DNA of 64,000 nucleotides from Rhytidiadelphus loreus (GCA_947034895.1 OX344764.1:23250001-23314000), one strand, 5' to 3'; counted from the stretch's first letter, positions 12,471-26,719 are shown. A program made the numbers and translations. Notes: generated from the sequence alone by a model not told the origin.

Positions 12471-15467
12471 ATAAAAACAACCTAACTTAAGGTATTGATG
12501 GTAGTTAGATTGTTGCCTTCCCTATCTTTTATGGTCCGAACAACAATTCCAATTCTGGTCTTGCAAATGTTGCACACTTCTCTCAATACTTCTTTGTAGA
12601 ATTTCACAAAATCTTTTGTCTTTGCTACAAAGTTTGGTTGATTTTCGTACATGAATGTCTACCCTAAGGACCATGACCATTTTGATTGATTGTATTGGGG
12701 AAAGCATAATTTGAATGTAGACAAATTTATCTTTCTAGAAGATTGGGTGAAGAAGATTGCTTGTATTGGTTATTATAATTAATTTGCAGAATAAATGGAA
12801 ATCAATGTATTAACACTTCAAAATTGCTTATAAAATATGAGACTACATTAGCTTCTTGGTCCTTCAAGGGTTGACTCTTGAATGCTCAAATTAAATAGAA
12901 TAAGATTACGTTGGAAAATTTATGATAAACTAAACTGTAGTGTGACACCAAAAAGGTTTCAACAAGCTTTAGGGATTATAATAAATTCTAGAGATTCATT
13001 GCAAAATTGTCTTGATGTCTTTTGGATTTTGCAAGAACATATTTAGAGATTAACTTAATTTGCATGAGAATTTGAATAGTGTATGATCTTTTACAATAAT
13101 TGAGATGAGTGTTGGGTGGTGGTTGATGAAAGTTGGATGCAAGTTGGATGACAATTACATTATTTGAGATAGTATGAAAATAGTGTTGTCCACATTATTT
13201 TCATTTTATTTGTTCAATATACTATAAACTATCATATTAGTAAACCTTGCTCATTTGCACTTTGGAATTAGTGTGAATTAGAGTTATCTCTTATTAGTGT
13301 GGAGGTATTGTAATTGAATTGAATTAATCTATGTAGTAATAACACCAATTCACTCATTTGGAAAGTGTGCAAATTTATGAGACAATAATATGGAAGTTCA
13401 TAATATTTTAGATGAAATTTAGATGAAGGTTGTCTATACAATTTTCATACTGCATCACATAGTGTAGACCATGCTCTTCTAAATTTTGTCTTAAATTCAT
13501 CTACATTCATCCATATTTCATCTACAATTCATTCAAATTTTCACACTAACTAGATCACATTCATTCAACATCATCCAAATTAGTGTGAAGAAAACTTGCA
13601 CTAATTAAATTTTTGCTATGACTAGTTGAATTAATTTGTATACTAATGATTGGAGGTTTGCTAATGGCTACGTCCACTTATTACAATAGTGGGCATTAGG
13701 ACTAGATGCTAGAGTGGGATTTCAATTTGTTGGTTTGACATGTATAATGGACAAGCCAAAGTTGAAGCTTTGAAATTCATATAATAGACTCTATAGTCAT
13801 CCTAAAATTGTAAGAAAGAAGATCCTTTTTCTACAATGCCTTGTGCTCTTATACCTAATAGATGGACATAAATTTCTTAGATCAATGGCTGTCCTTGATT
13901 GACAAGCTATTTTAACATGAATATGCTTGTTATATAAGCACTACTCATTAGGAAGAAATTGAACCCATTAAAAAGCTTTGAGATTTTTTACTAATTTTAG
14001 AACTAATTGAAGTGAGTACAAGGGTATTTACATCATCATTAGTACCACCACGTATGAATGCTAAAGGTTGGTAGTGGCCACTTGATGTGTATATACTTGT
14101 GAGAGGCATGTAATTTATGAGATCAGGGAGATGGATTGGGTAATCATGATGAATTTTGTAGCCCATCATGCAATTCTTGGGCCAATTTGTGAGTTGAGAA
14201 GACTCTTTTCCACCCAAACTTTTGTATTAAGAAGCGGGCCCTTCTTGGGTTCAATTTCCTTGTGGCAAAGGGGCCTTAGCCTTAGCATTCAAAAATCTTA
14301 TAGTAGGTATTAAGACAAAATCTAGATCATCAAATTTCACAAGAAAAATGTGGAGGTGAAAAGCTACTAGGATGAGATCGAGAAAGATATCAAGCCCCAT
14401 GAATGTGCTCAAAATCCAATTGTCTCTTCAAAAATGTTTTGCCAAAATCCACTTTCAAGAAGTATTAGTGTTCTTCAAAATCAACAAGAATCCTAAAAAT
14501 AAGAATTCAAAAATCAAATTTAGCATCATGTCAAATTTAGTATCATCAAATTTAGCCCACCTTTATAAGGTACACCTTTGTGTGCAAAAATAGTAGAGTG
14601 TAAGCCATTAATACATGAAGGTGAAATTGTTAAACAAATGGTAACAGATTCATCTACCTTGTTGGATGTTAGAGCATATTCATGGCTTCCTACAGTAACC
14701 TCATCCAGTTGTGAGACTATATGAACTAAGCATGAGTTTCTAGCTATCATTGAAAATGCTTGATTTCAAATTGTCTTATTTATTAGCAAATAAAAAGGTT
14801 AGTTAATTCCTTACCATAACCTCTATTTGTTTAAGGTTAAGATCTGATATTGTAAATAACATTCCATTCAAAGTCAAAAGGAATAGAATGTTCCTACTCA
14901 ATAATGTTATACCTAGTTTAAGTATGTTAGAATCTATTCTAATAAAATTAGTAGTGACAACAAATCAACCAAATCAAAAACTTCACACACAAAAATTGTA
15001 AGGCATGAAGTAGTAAAATAAAATCCAATTTGTATATATAAAAAAAGATTGTAAGATACAAAATTGAATATATACCCTTCATCCCAATTCAATTCATGAT
15101 TTTTTGGATGCTTATTGAATTAGTTATGAATTTTTGAAGTAGAAATTTTGGAGTTCTCTAAAATCATCCCCACCCTAATATGTTCATTATGGATACATTG
15201 AAAAGCCTAATATGTACGCATTTGTAAATGTGCATGTGCACAAATGCCCACCAGTAACAAGAACGCATGCACTCCAATCCACATGAATCCAAATGGTTGG
15301 TCATTGGCTAGAAATTGCTTAAACATATCGTCCATCCTTCATTCAGAGTGTCACCTACATTCTATGTATTGTAAGATCACCCATGATGACTTGAGAGTGG
15401 AAGCCCAGTGATCTATACGATTTCCGCTGCTTCAGCTCCTATCTATACAACATTTTAGCCAACATAT
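12471..15467. other. AT-rich spacer, no gene seen
   Basis: About 3 kb upstream of the 3' end of the carboxypeptidase gene. No frame on either strand has coding character or a recognisable motif. Confidence 0.5.
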
Positions 15468-18400
15468 TTACAACGGTTCAGCTGAAAGGAAACGCTGGAA
15501 GAATGCCAATGCTTCCGCCGGTTTGTACTCCGGAACAGTGTGCCCAGATCCCTGTAAAACACAACATGCTCTACATCAATTGAATTGCTACAAATCACTC
15601 TAATTGTACTGCAAGCTCTTGGTTCCTTGCTGCCACCCATAAATGACGATGCACTATATTGACAAAGCTTTAACGTTCAGTTCACAGGCATAGGCATAAG
15701 ATTCATAGAGTCCTCACATTGAAATAGCATTTACTGTTAAAAAAAACTGGTTTCATTTTGATGTTCGTGTGAATTTCGTGGCATTGATATTAAAATTGAT
15801 ATTATATTGAAAAACACTTAGTAAACATTAATATCCCATTATCTTAATATTATTCTCAGTTCAATGAGATAACTGTCCGAGCGTATTAACTTTGTGAGTC
15901 TGAAAGGGGATGTTTTGACATGCTGTTTTCGCAACACTTTGTGAAGCATTTCTCAAAAAAGTTACCTTGAAATTCTAGCAATTCTAAAGAAAAAATAATC
16001 ACAACTCGGGATACACACGCTCTGGGTTCTTTGCTGTTGCAGTTCAAAATCTAAAGGTAGATAGCAGTTTGAAAGTGATTCCTCAAAAGAGGGTTCAGAG
16101 GATGATAGATCACCTTGATAGTTGCAAATGTCAGATTGTTGGCATATCCCTGGGTATATCTGCAGTGTATATGAACACCGAGCTTAGGAAATGACCCCCC
16201 AAAAGGTAGAACACAAACTGAAACTGAAGATATTATACTAAGGAACAGGATCCAAAAGTCAAGAGTAGAAAACTACCCCCGCCCCGAGGTACTCTAGAAA
16301 ATCATAATAAATCATATCAATTGCAAAACCCCTCACGCAGTTCTAATGTACACCTTGTTAATTGTAATGCACCTACCCAATTTCTAAAATCTCTCTAGTG
16401 GATGGGTTTCCTACAAGTGAGTGAAGCACTGTGAACTCACCCAGCAACTTGGCGTCCAACAAACCAAGCCCTCCATTTATCTGTGACCTTGTAACCAAGT
16501 GAGGATGTCCAAGCCTCGGACCCCGTGTAAGGGACACACATATCATGATCACCACTGCAAGCAAGTTACATTCCAAAATGTCAAACATTGAGTTTCATGA
16601 CCGATTCACATTCAAAGAAACATTAGAAGAAAAAATTGCAGATTTAGACGCTGAATTCCATTCAAATCCCGACTAGTTGACCATCCATGTGTCAAAAAAA
16701 CATGCACAGCAAAAAGGTTCTGAGTTTGTATCAACAAAAAAAAAATGCACTGATAACGTAGTACATTTGTCATCTCCAAAACTAAATAAACTCCATGGAT
16801 TGAGCAACAGTGAATACAAGGAACTCAAAGTTTTGGACGCCAAATAACTATGGAATATCTTCTACTGTAACAAGGGAATGGAAAGATAGAAACCTGTAGA
16901 TGAGAGCACGATAGCCGCTGGTTGTAAGCTCCCGATGAATTGGTATCATGCTGCCAGCATCATGATAGAATATGATATTGTTTGTACAGAGGTACCAGGG
17001 ACCAATGTCTGCAGCCTGGAAATGAACAAGTAGATGACCATTTTAGCATTCGCTCCAGTTGGCTAGCTTGTACTAAAGAGCACCCGGAGGAGGGAACCCG
17101 AAATACAATAAGGTTCTTTCCGTCTAGACCCAATGCTTTAAGACCCTGCAAACGAAGACCCTTCATCCCAGCTTCGGATGCTCTTTGAACACCCAAGAGA
17201 GTCACAAACCCCATAGAGTATAGCGAGAAGAGTTTGTGATTAGGCCAGAAGGCCGTCATGCATAGAATCTAACAAAAATTCCCCCAAAAGGTCCCCTACA
17301 AGTTGATTTCATTGAAACTTGGTTTTAGAAATACAATAAGATCCCTTATACTTCAGATTGAACTTTGTTGCCTTCAATACCATATACACACCAGGTCCAG
17401 CTCTAGTCCGTATTTAAGAATTGGAGGTCATCCAATGTCATCAATGGTCTTCATAATTTCACATTAAGGATTGAAATAAGCACTGACCGGCTTTGCATGA
17501 AGAGCAGTTCTCACGGAAGGGTTGTTCAGCCAAGTGTCAGCGATACGATCATCCTGTACAAAGAGGGCCATATAAGAGTACACTATCAATTCTTAAGAAG
17601 CAACGAAAATCTAGTTTAGGACATAAGAATAAAAAACAATGCGAATTTGAAAGTTCAAGCCATGTATCTATTAAAACAACAAGTAGAAATTCGTGATTAA
17701 AAACGGGAAAAATGTATGCGACAGATGTAAGTCATAATAGCCAGTACAATTCTCTTCACCCCTGAAGGACCAAGTTTCAGGGTTCTAAAATTTCAAATTT
17801 TATTGACCATATTGTGAAAAATACAATTCAGACACAGCCAAGTATTATCTGTGTATAATAATGCATATGTGATAAAACAATTTATACTAAACTGAACCAA
17901 AGAAAGTCCCAATATGACCCACTCAAAAGAGCCAAAAAACAACGAGGACCAAGATCCAAGTGTTATTTCAACAATTTTGAGACTTCCTTCGAGCTCGTTG
18001 ATTTTATATATTATTTTACCAAAACCTGCAATGACTGTCATTGACTTTAATGATGTAAAATTCGTCCCTATCAGAATTTTAGTTTTTTACAATATGACCA
18101 ATCGAACCGGTCACTTCAAATCACAAATTCTTGGTCGTTTAGGCAAAAATAGACTGCGGTATCTCAGAACCATCAATTTGCCAAAGGAAGACAACGGATG
18201 AGGAGATCATACCGTGCACGGCACATTTTCAGAATCAAACAAGGCTTGGGAAAGGCTGGGCCAAGAGGGAACACGCCCAGCTCGGAGGGGAAGTCGCAGG
18301 GGGTACGCTCGACCAAACTGGCGTTTCCTGATTTGGTGAGGCCCCTTGGTTTCACCCAACCTGCGGAAGCTTTGGGGCAACCTGGAGTTGCTTCGAAGAG

Positions 18401-21400
18401 AACTGCTGTCAGGATAGTAGCAGGGCTCCAAAATGTCATATACATTGATTTTTTCAACGTCCTGCAGTTGAATAGTATCGTCAAATTAGGAAATACATGA
18501 GGAAGAAAACATGTCACAGCGCAACGCAGTTTCCCGAAACTTACAAATAAAATGGAGATATGGTCTCATCTCAACTACCAACTCTGCAAACAGCATTTGA
18601 TATTCGACAGAGAAAGAGGTGTAAAATTCCAGAGAAAGGCTTCAAAGATTCGGAAAAGACTACATATTCTTTGGTCGAAAAAACGTGGAACTGGGAAAAC
18701 GTTTCTGAGCAACCAAGGTCAGTAGGGCCTAGATATAAACCCCGAAGTCCTTAAGCTAAGAACAGAAAGCCCACTTTGAAAGTTAATAGTTGAATACAGT
18801 AACTTTCAAAACATTTTAGTGTCTTTACGAATTTTAAGTCATAATTTTCTTCTTTTTATTGGAACATTCTATTGACTTCATTGAAGTTTCTTAAATGATT
18901 TATTTCAACTCCTACAATATGGAAGCAGACACTTTTGGCCATTTTGGCGAGTAAGGCTTAGGGCAGAAACAGTCATTATTCCGGTACTCAAAGCATTCAG
19001 AAAATAATTGATTGAAGAAAAAGTGCATACCGCATAGACATCATTGAGCTGTGCAAGGCAGGCTTTGTCGGTGGCATTCCAGTATGTTCCATTGCAAGCT
19101 TTATTTACACTCTGAAAACCATTCAACAATTTAGCAAACACCAATTCAACACAGCATCAAATAGATCTCCCCTCATGACAATACAAATTCAAATTCAAAC
19201 ATAGATTGGGATGACCAATTTCGTTACAAAACTTGGAAGTATGAATTATCTAGCTAAACAGATCCGTCTTCCCCATCACTGCCAATTGAAATTTCACCTA
19301 AAGACTCACCTGATACATATCGTTAGAGATGAGACCCATGCCGTAAACAAACGGAACAATCGCATCCCCATCAAACTGGTCGTCCGTGCAACCATTACCG
19401 ACCAAATAGCCCTGCAAATGCCAAATACCGGTACACATTATTATATCATCCCTAGTACCAATAGAAGACAAGTCTTTGATAATAGAGAACCAATCACAGC
19501 TTCAGGATATTTCTGAAAAACAGTATAATTTCCATATTATTTAGAAGTAGGGGGTAAGAAAATGTGAACAAATGTAGGTGAATTGCTAACTAGGTTTTAA
19601 AACTGCCACTATCTATTAAAACACTATTAGCTGTTTTATGCCCCAACATCCCTTTTCATCCACAATGTCCAATTTTCATTCTATTATACCCTAAAGTATG
19701 ATCGTTTAATTTATATCCAAACGTAACAGCGGCCGGGTCACAAAAAGTCTAACCACTTACCTATTTCTTTTCGTATATTTTGAAAGAGTACCATAAATAG
19801 AACTAATGCAGATGTTTTGATTTATAATGGGGAAACCAATATGGAGGCTGGACTGTACCTTGAAATTTAGCACAGGCTTTACTCCAGCCTTTATCCCTGT
19901 CGAGCACCAAAACGGAGAAGAAAAACGGTTAAGATGAAGTTATGTTGAAGTAAGTACTTCAGATGGAACAGTGGAACTACACTGAACCGCTCAGAACAGC
20001 CCATCAATATTCAACCGAGAATCCTTTGCTTCTCATGCCATAAATTATTTCTTACTGGACTTCAACATCATATCTGGCAAACATCAAAGAGCAAGAAACT
20101 AGTCAATCGTAGACACATGCAGCGAGCTTGATCAGGGTCAAACATACCATGAGCGACATTTCGGCTCAGAGTTGGCACATAAATGCCAGCATAAGATTCA
20201 CCAGAGATGAAGAATGGATTCTTCTGAAACTCTGGATACTCTTGAAACCACTGAAAATAAAAATATAGAACGCAATACGAGTAAGTCCGGTAATCAGAGA
20301 TGAGGTAATCAATAATTCCACTGAAACTGATATTTCGGGCTCAATCTCAACCTATAATTTGAGTGATGGAAAGCTACTAAACATGCGCTCGTAATGAGTT
20401 ATGATATGCTTCCCATCTGCAGATGCACGACGAATATGACAGCTGTCTATACACAGAGCCAGTAACAGGAGTTCAATTTTTTGAGATTTCTTGTTCATCT
20501 GAGTCAAATTTTGTGAATAATAGCTTGTTTGAAAGCTATGAACAATGCGCACCTAACAAGCATTCTGATTCTCTTTTTTTTTGTAACAGCATTCTAATTT
20601 TCAGTATATTGACATAGCAATAGCCAATTGACTTTGCCTAGGGTTTCAAATCACATCAGCCTCACGTTCATACCCGAAGTTCTGGTTTGAGAAGAGATAG
20701 TTTCATGCAAGAGAACTCACAATTCAAAGATCTCCTAAAATCAACGGACACTTTAATCTCTTTAAATCTTCCTACCTGGTGTCCCAATTTTTCATTATGA
20801 CATAGTTTAAATGTGTTACAAGTATGCTAACTTCAATGACATGGTGGCAGGCGTGCAAAATATTCTAAATGACATTTTAGAGAAGAGAGGTTTGATTGTA
20901 GCAGTAGCTTCATTCAGAACTAGGGCAAAGCCAATGAAACAAAATTCTAAGCAAAATTCTAAACAAGAAACGAACTGACCTTCAGCAGAAAGGCATGCGT
21001 GTCTCTCGCAGTTTGCAGGTCACCAGTGATGTAGTCGGCGCGTGTCTTAGAGAACGAGTACCCAACTCCTGCTGGTGAATCTACATACAACACACTTGCA
21101 GCCTGGAAAGGCACTCCCATTACAGAATAATACAATAAGGCAGAGGATACTACCGTAAACTGTTATAGGACCTAATTCCCTCTTCTTATACACATCTCAC
21201 ACACGGTTGGTCTTCAATTAGCAAGTTGGGTGTAAGCATGATTAGGTCAATAGCCACTCATCTTTGAATGGACATGGGGTTATCCATTACCACTAATAGT
21301 AGTCTACAACCTCCCACTTTGAATTGATCTCTCCAGTAAGCTCCATTGGGTAATACTCTCTTGAAAGCACACAACTACAAATTGGTTCAAATGCTCAAAG

Positions 21401-22186
21401 TGACGGACAATGCATTCTGCAAAAGATTGGAAAAAAGAACCTTATTCCAGGAGTATGGATTCAACGTGAGCTTCGGCAAACCGTTGGATTCGGCAGCAGG
21501 CTCAAATTTGAACGGCCCTGAATCAAAGCCGTGGGATTAATTAATGGTACATTCTAGATTCCAATTTGCATTTCTCTCTGTTCTCAATCAACATCTTGTG
21601 TTCATGAGCTTCAACCTCTCAGACGCAATTAAAACAACGTTGGGAAAACTCTGAGCTACAAAGCAGAAACGCCGTTTGAAGCTTTTGGGTAAGCTTGTTT
21701 TGGTTGAGGAATGATGAGCACCAAAACAAGCTTAACCTAAGCAAGAGAACAAGGCGTATACCATGCTCGTAGATGAAGCCATCGAAACTAGAGCAACCAG
21801 GACCGCCATTAAGCCACAAAACCACCGGATCAGTAGCCGGATGCCCTTCCGATTCCACAAAATAGTAGAAAAGCTCTCTCCCATGAGACTCGTTCACCGA
21901 CACATACCTGCGTACGTCACCATTTCCAACACAAAAATGTAAACAAGAACGTGGATACAAGTATAGCAAAATGTATACATATGTAAAACCTAACTGAAAA
22001 GAATTGAGTGCAAGCCATTCATGCATACCCTGAAAACCCTACTCACCCAGCATAGTGTTTGGACGGCAGAGCGTCGGAGAATCCCGGCACCGACTTCACA
22101 ACTGCGCCGGAAGGGGCGCCGAAAACTCCCAACGGCACAATCGCAACAGAAATGCAGGCAAGCCACAAGATCCGCAACCCCGCCAT
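15468..22186 (-). CDS. Serine carboxypeptidase-like protein, SCPL20 type (14 exons)
   Basis: Secreted or vacuolar alpha/beta-hydrolase of family S10 that removes C-terminal residues from peptides; some relatives act as acyltransferases. Exons (minus): 22186-22047, 21907-21762, 21517-21441, 21102-20980, 20250-20148, 19896-19859, 19411-19310, 19111-19031, 18461-18213, 17553-17488, 17015-16894, 16554-16441, 16159-16114, 15551-15468. All are GT-AG, phases agree throughout, and the product is 496 residues (Arabidopsis SCPL20 is about 497). It opens with a signal peptide ([20 protein letters not shown]). Then come [20 protein letters not shown] and the oxyanion segment [13 protein letters not shown]. 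The catalytic triad is Ser181 in GESYAG, Asp418 in SGDHDMC and His473 in [11 protein letters not shown]. All key residues are intact. The [11 protein letters not shown] segment is typical of the SCPL20 branch. It shares a 780-bp upstream region with the divergent proline-rich gene. Confidence 0.95.
17757..17980. repeat. Dispersed AT-rich repeat in carboxypeptidase intron
   Basis: Lies in the intron between the exons ending at 18213 and starting at 17553. It shares CATATTGTGAAAAATACAATTCAGA and ATATGACCCACTCAAA with the PRXQ intron 2 and RDR intron copies. Boundaries are uncertain. Confidence 0.4.
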
Positions 22187-22968
22187 TGTTGCAGCAGCGG
22201 AAGCTCAACGCCAAAACACAACGAAATCTAGAAAAGATGAACGTTTATAGGTCGTGGCCAGTAAAATAGGGATTCCTCATTCCGCAAGATACCTTCAGAA
22301 AGGAACTTTCGTTTCTTCTTTACGGAGAGTCTGTCTGTATGACAAACGCCTGTGTGGCTTGCAAAACGCAAGCTGATGTCCTGACACGATGGTAGAGTGC
22401 AAATGGTTCCATGCAGGATTGCAGGTGGTGTGGAAATATCGTGACCTCTCATCCATGCTCTCATCCATTGCAGGTAGTCTGACGCTGTTCTCCTCGTGCA
22501 TCAGTGGCGTAGAATGTTCTTCAAATTTGAAGCTCTCAAGCACTTATTCTCTGTTATTTTATTCCAGTTGCTCAGCTGGGGTTGCGTGCAGTATTTTCCT
22601 CTGGATTCTCTGATTCTGGGATGGCAGGGCTTGATTGGGTTTGCTAGTCTTGAATCCAAGAAAATTTATTGGACCTAGATTACGAAACACGCGATGGCGA
22701 TGGCGAACCCTGATGGCGAACCCTGATGTTCTACTCGATTTATAGATGCAGAAAACCTCGCGTGATTCTTCAATGCTCCATTCAACCCCTAACCCCTAAC
22801 CCCTGATCCCTCTCTGAATCTTCCCGTGATTGTCATTAGCGTCTCCCAAATGCTCACGGGGCCATTAACTCGATCATCATTCACGATGAGGACTATAATA
22901 CAGCCTCCATGGAACACCAACATCACCACAGCTTCTGATCACACATACAGCGCAATTCTCTCTTCACT
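22187..22968. promoter_or_regulatory. Shared upstream region between divergent SCPL and proline-rich genes
   Basis: About 780 bp between two start codons facing away from each other. It includes direct repeats of GATGGCGA and GAACCCTGATG (22693-22730) and a short CCCCTAA run (22786-22806). A TATA-like TATAATA lies near 22892, 77 bp 5' of the plus-strand ATG. No coding sequence was recognised on either strand. Confidence 0.45.
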
Positions 22969-23442
22969 ATGGCAAGAACTTTTGCTCTGATGGTGTTCAC
23001 GATCATGCTCGTTTTCCCAGTGGCGATGAGCCACATGTTCGCCACTGCGAATGCTCAGAGTCTCTCACCAGCGGGTTCACATGAGAGGGATCCAGGAGGC
23101 CAGTTGTTCAAGGGGAGGATGAGCTTCGATGAGGACTGGAAGTCGGATGCGGCTCCTTCGACATGCACTTGCACTTGCACTTACCCAGGAGCTTCACCCA
23201 AGACGCCGTCCCAGCGATCTCCTGTTGAGAGGAAGAGGTCGCCACCTCCTCCGCCATTGGCTCCATATTGGCCTTCTCCCAGCAGTGATGCACCGAGCTC
23301 CAAGTCTCCCGTGTCGTTCACATCTCCTCCTCCACCCAAGACCCCGTATGGTGATGTTCCCAGCTATGAGCAACCTTCGCCTGTCGTAGAGACTTCGCCT
23401 CAAACCTTCGTTCCTTCTCCTCCACCGCCACCAGTTTACTGA
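22969..23442 (+). CDS. Secreted proline-rich cell-wall-type protein
   Basis: Single exon of 157 residues with ATG at 22969 and TGA at 23440. Residues 1-30 form a signal peptide with a long hydrophobic core and a likely cut after ATANA. The mature part is rich in Pro and Ser, with extensin-like blocks SPPPPPLAPYWPSP, SPPPPKTPY and a C-terminal PSPPPPPVY. An unusual run of alternating Thr and Cys (STCTCTCTYP) lies near residues 63-72 and could support disulphides or metal binding. The Ser-Pro blocks are the usual target of prolyl hydroxylation and arabinosylation in the secretory path. It resembles small proline-rich or chimeric extensin proteins, but I cannot match it to a named one. Coding GC is much higher than in the neighbouring DNA, which supports a real gene. 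Confidence 0.7.
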   Translation: MARTFALMVFTIMLVFPVAMSHMFATANAQSLSPAGSHERDPGGQLFKGRMSFDEDWKSDAAPSTCTCTCTYPGASPKTPSQRSPVERKRSPPPPPLAPYWPSPSSDAPSSKSPVSFTSPPPPKTPYGDVPSYEQPSPVVETSPQTFVPSPPPPPVY

Positions 23443-25426
23443 GGTAATTCACTTGGCCATCCTCTCCATCCCACTCTTGCTCTGATCATGGAATTTGTGT
23501 ATGAGTTGATGAGAAGCGCCCACTCTGCTCGCTGAATTTACGTATGAGCTGATGAGTTGCTCCCACTCTGATCATTGAATTTGTGAATGAATGGCCGGCT
23601 TGTTGTTGGTTGTGGGAAACAGGGTTCAGTGGCGGAGATTGGATCAAGTCCCTAACAGTTTGTGTTGTTTACCTTAATCTAATCGTCGATTTTTGTATGA
23701 AGAAATGAGTTGTTGGTGGAAACGGGGTCAGTGAGGAGACGGGATCAGGTCCTTTTAACAATTCTTTTGTCCTCAATCTTATTCTGATTGTAGAGATGGT
23801 GTGTGTTTGTCTCTGCTTCATAGTTTTGTCACCGACATTTTCGGTGACTGGGGTGTGTGCATTTGGATTGCACACAAAAAGTCATGTGTTACGATTGATT
23901 TGATACTATGCTAACCAAGATTGATGAGTGCTGAATATTCTCTAATCGAATAGAGAATAATTGTACTTCACACAATTATATTTTACATTCTTGTAAATCA
24001 AGTACTTGTACATAGCCTGATGGAAAATAATTGAGAATTTGTAGCAAGTACTGTACATTGCAACTCGCTGGAATATTTGAATGTCAGCTAATACTCTGCA
24101 ATGCTAACCTTCATGTTTGAGCCCATGGGAAATGGCAGGTGGGCAAGTGCATGTGCTTATTACAGATGAGGACATAAATAAACTGCATCGAGAGTGAGGA
24201 CATCATTCAACATCATGTGCAAAATCATTGACATATTTTTCCTTAAGTCCTATAGCAGCTTTCGATTCTTACAAGTGCAGAAGGATAGAATTGTCATGGT
24301 TCTGTATGTATTTCATAGGAAATACGGAGTATGTGATACAGTAGCAGCAGAGTGTATACACTCGAGGTTCTAGTAGTTTCATATGTACTTGATTATCAAT
24401 TGGGTAACTTGACAGGATAGTTGTCATGCATACTTCAATATATAAACTACTCGTTTCTATTCTTCATTGCACAGAAGTAAATGGAAAATATCCTATTTGA
24501 ATCAAACTTCCAAGCTTCTTTTTCGTCGGAAATCTTGCCATGAGCAGTTCGTAATTAACAAACGTGTGCAGTAAATGTAAGTGACAAGTATATTTCATGA
24601 ATATGATAACATAAAAAAAGCGAAAAAGTCAAAGCCAACGTCTGGTTACACTCATTTACAGTATGCGGATTCATAATTTAATTATACAATATCCCAACAA
24701 TATAAATTCTGATAAAGGGGACAAAAAGGGGTACAAATTAATTTTTAAAGTCATTTTGAAAATAAAATCTTCTAGAAAGTAGCGGATAGCCACAGTAATA
24801 AGTTTGCTACCATCATTCCCACTTCAAAAAACAAAAACAAAGATACAAATTTTCCATTGATTACATAGAGAAGCAAAAAAATGTGCCAATTTACATTAAT
24901 AAGATCCATATGCTAAATGGAGGTTATTTCAGGATAAACGATTATCTTTCATTGGATGAGGAGGTACATTCTTTTCTTTTAAGGTCAAGCTACTTTAGCA
25001 TTATAATGTAATTCTTTCTAGACTTTTGATTGCCCATGGTTCACCAAGATCTAACCATCCAACATTGAGGATATGTCTACTATTAAGAAAGCAAAGGCTC
25101 ATTATGAGAAATAACATCCCTCCCATGGCATGATATTTCTCAACTTTCACACCTTCACTGAAAAATTTATACATAAGACACTCAACAGATTTTGCCAGAA
25201 AGATTACTCTGCACAATCATTACAACTGAAAGGGGACTGTAACACGACCAAACAATCAGACAAAGAGCAACACGAATATGTGCGATTGCTGTTCAATAGC
25301 CATTGAAATCGAAGAAAATACAGCCTTTACACACTGACTTTTGATGTCAAAATCTGCATATACAAGGACAACAAACCCTCAGTCTGTACAGTACCGTCAC
25401 TACGTATAATAAAAGGGTGAGTCCCT
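23443..25426. other. 3' flank and AT-rich spacer, no gene seen
   Basis: About 2 kb between the convergent ends of the proline-rich gene and LEA14. The first 400 bp hold three loose copies of a phrase around GAATTTGTGTATGAGTTGATGAG...CCCACTCTG (23490-23595), probably 3' leader. The rest is AT-rich with no open frame that looks coding. Confidence 0.5.
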
Positions 25427-26427
25427 CTAAAACATGTCGGAAAAGGTAGGCAGTTTGAACGTGCCCTTCTTGTGAAGGGGGATGGTGAAGGTGTGGATGA
25501 TGGGGACCTTGACCTTCACACCCACGTCGAAGTCGTAGTCGATGTCCCAGTCGGCACCGATGTCACGAAGCAAGTTCATGAGGAAGCTCCACGCTACCTT
25601 GGAGCCCACTGCGATACGGTTGTCCGAGTTCGCTTGCACCGCGTCAGCGTCAGTGACACTGCCCGACGTAATCTCCCTACAAACCACAACACAAAAAGTA
25701 ATTAAAAACAATAATTCATACTTTAATCTCAACTTGAGAAAAAACATCAATACACATCACAACAACTCCATGGTGTGCAGCTGATTACATTGTCACAGAT
25801 GTTAGGGCTCTCCAAAAAAGGATGTAAGAACTGCAAGAGAACATAACAAAATGGCACCACACTACAAGACCAAACAACTCAACTCACAAATGGTACTCAA
25901 ATTACACTGCGCTGGATCCTCACGACTAGTAAATCCTTCACAAAGGTTTGTTATGAAACATGCAAGAAAGCGTCATGACGTTCCTCAAGCCAAATGACAC
26001 CACATCAGAACTACAGAAAATCCAACCCTCGACTCCTGAACTAACACGATAAACCACCACACCACCGACAAAGGCGGGAGACAACGTGTGCAGCTTCCAC
26101 TTCGCTTGCAACTCCTAAATGACAAAAGTCTTCGCTCACCACAGACAAAGGCTTTGTTACAACAAGAAAAAGAATGTATAACAGTCTGCTTCTAAACCCT
26201 AAATGGATGGGAAGGAAGTACCTGTCGCCGCAGCGGAGACGGTAAGTGATCTCCAGAATGGGCAAGTCGTGGTCATACGGGTTGTGGATCAGCACATCGC
26301 TCATGAGCCCCACGGAGTCGCGCGACACGTCCTTGACGTCCACGTCGGTCAAGTCGGCAGTCGGCTTCTCCATTTTCGCGATCTTGTCTGCCACAACTTC
26401 CTTCGCCTTGTCCATCAACCCCGCCAT
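25427..26427 (-). CDS. LEA14: LEA14-type late embryogenesis abundant protein (WHy domain, 2 exons)
   Basis: Class 2 (atypical) LEA protein: a small folded beta-sandwich, usually cytosolic, induced by drying, salt and ABA. Exons (minus): 26427-26222 and 25676-25427. The GT-AG intron splits an Arg codon, and the product is 151 residues, the same length as Arabidopsis LEA14. Exon 1 begins MAGLMDKAKEVVADKIAKM, the amphipathic N-terminal helix of the family. It continues DVSRDSVGLMSDVLIHNPYDHDLPI, the WHy-domain core with the conserved Asn-Pro. Exon 2 has WSFLMNLLRDIGADWDIDYDF and ends IPLHKKGTFKLPTFSDMF, all diagnostic. G-box/ABRE cores lie 650-1000 bp upstream inside an inverted repeat. Identification is secure and no defect is visible. 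Confidence 0.94.
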
Positions 26428-26719
26428 CGCGAAACACAAAGAACAAGCTCCGACTAACAATCTTCGTATCCCTCAATCAAACAATCTCCACGGCAAACTT
26501 CTGATCAATTCTCTCAAACACACTTTCAATTCTGCAAATGTCGAACGAACATGGAAACTCGAGTAGCTGCCCATCAATATATACCAAACTCAAGTCATCG
26601 CTCACCACCTCGCACCTTCCGTCCCTGACAAAACCCACTTGGCAACCGACCACTTTGGTGCAGAGATGGGATATACAACATTGCAGTACAACCCCGAAAA
26701 ACAGCGCACTGTTTCAAAG

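Noticed and set aside
22786..22806. CCCCTAACCCCTAACCCC run as an interstitial telomere tract
   Set aside because: It is only about three units long and does not match the plant CCCTAAA repeat.
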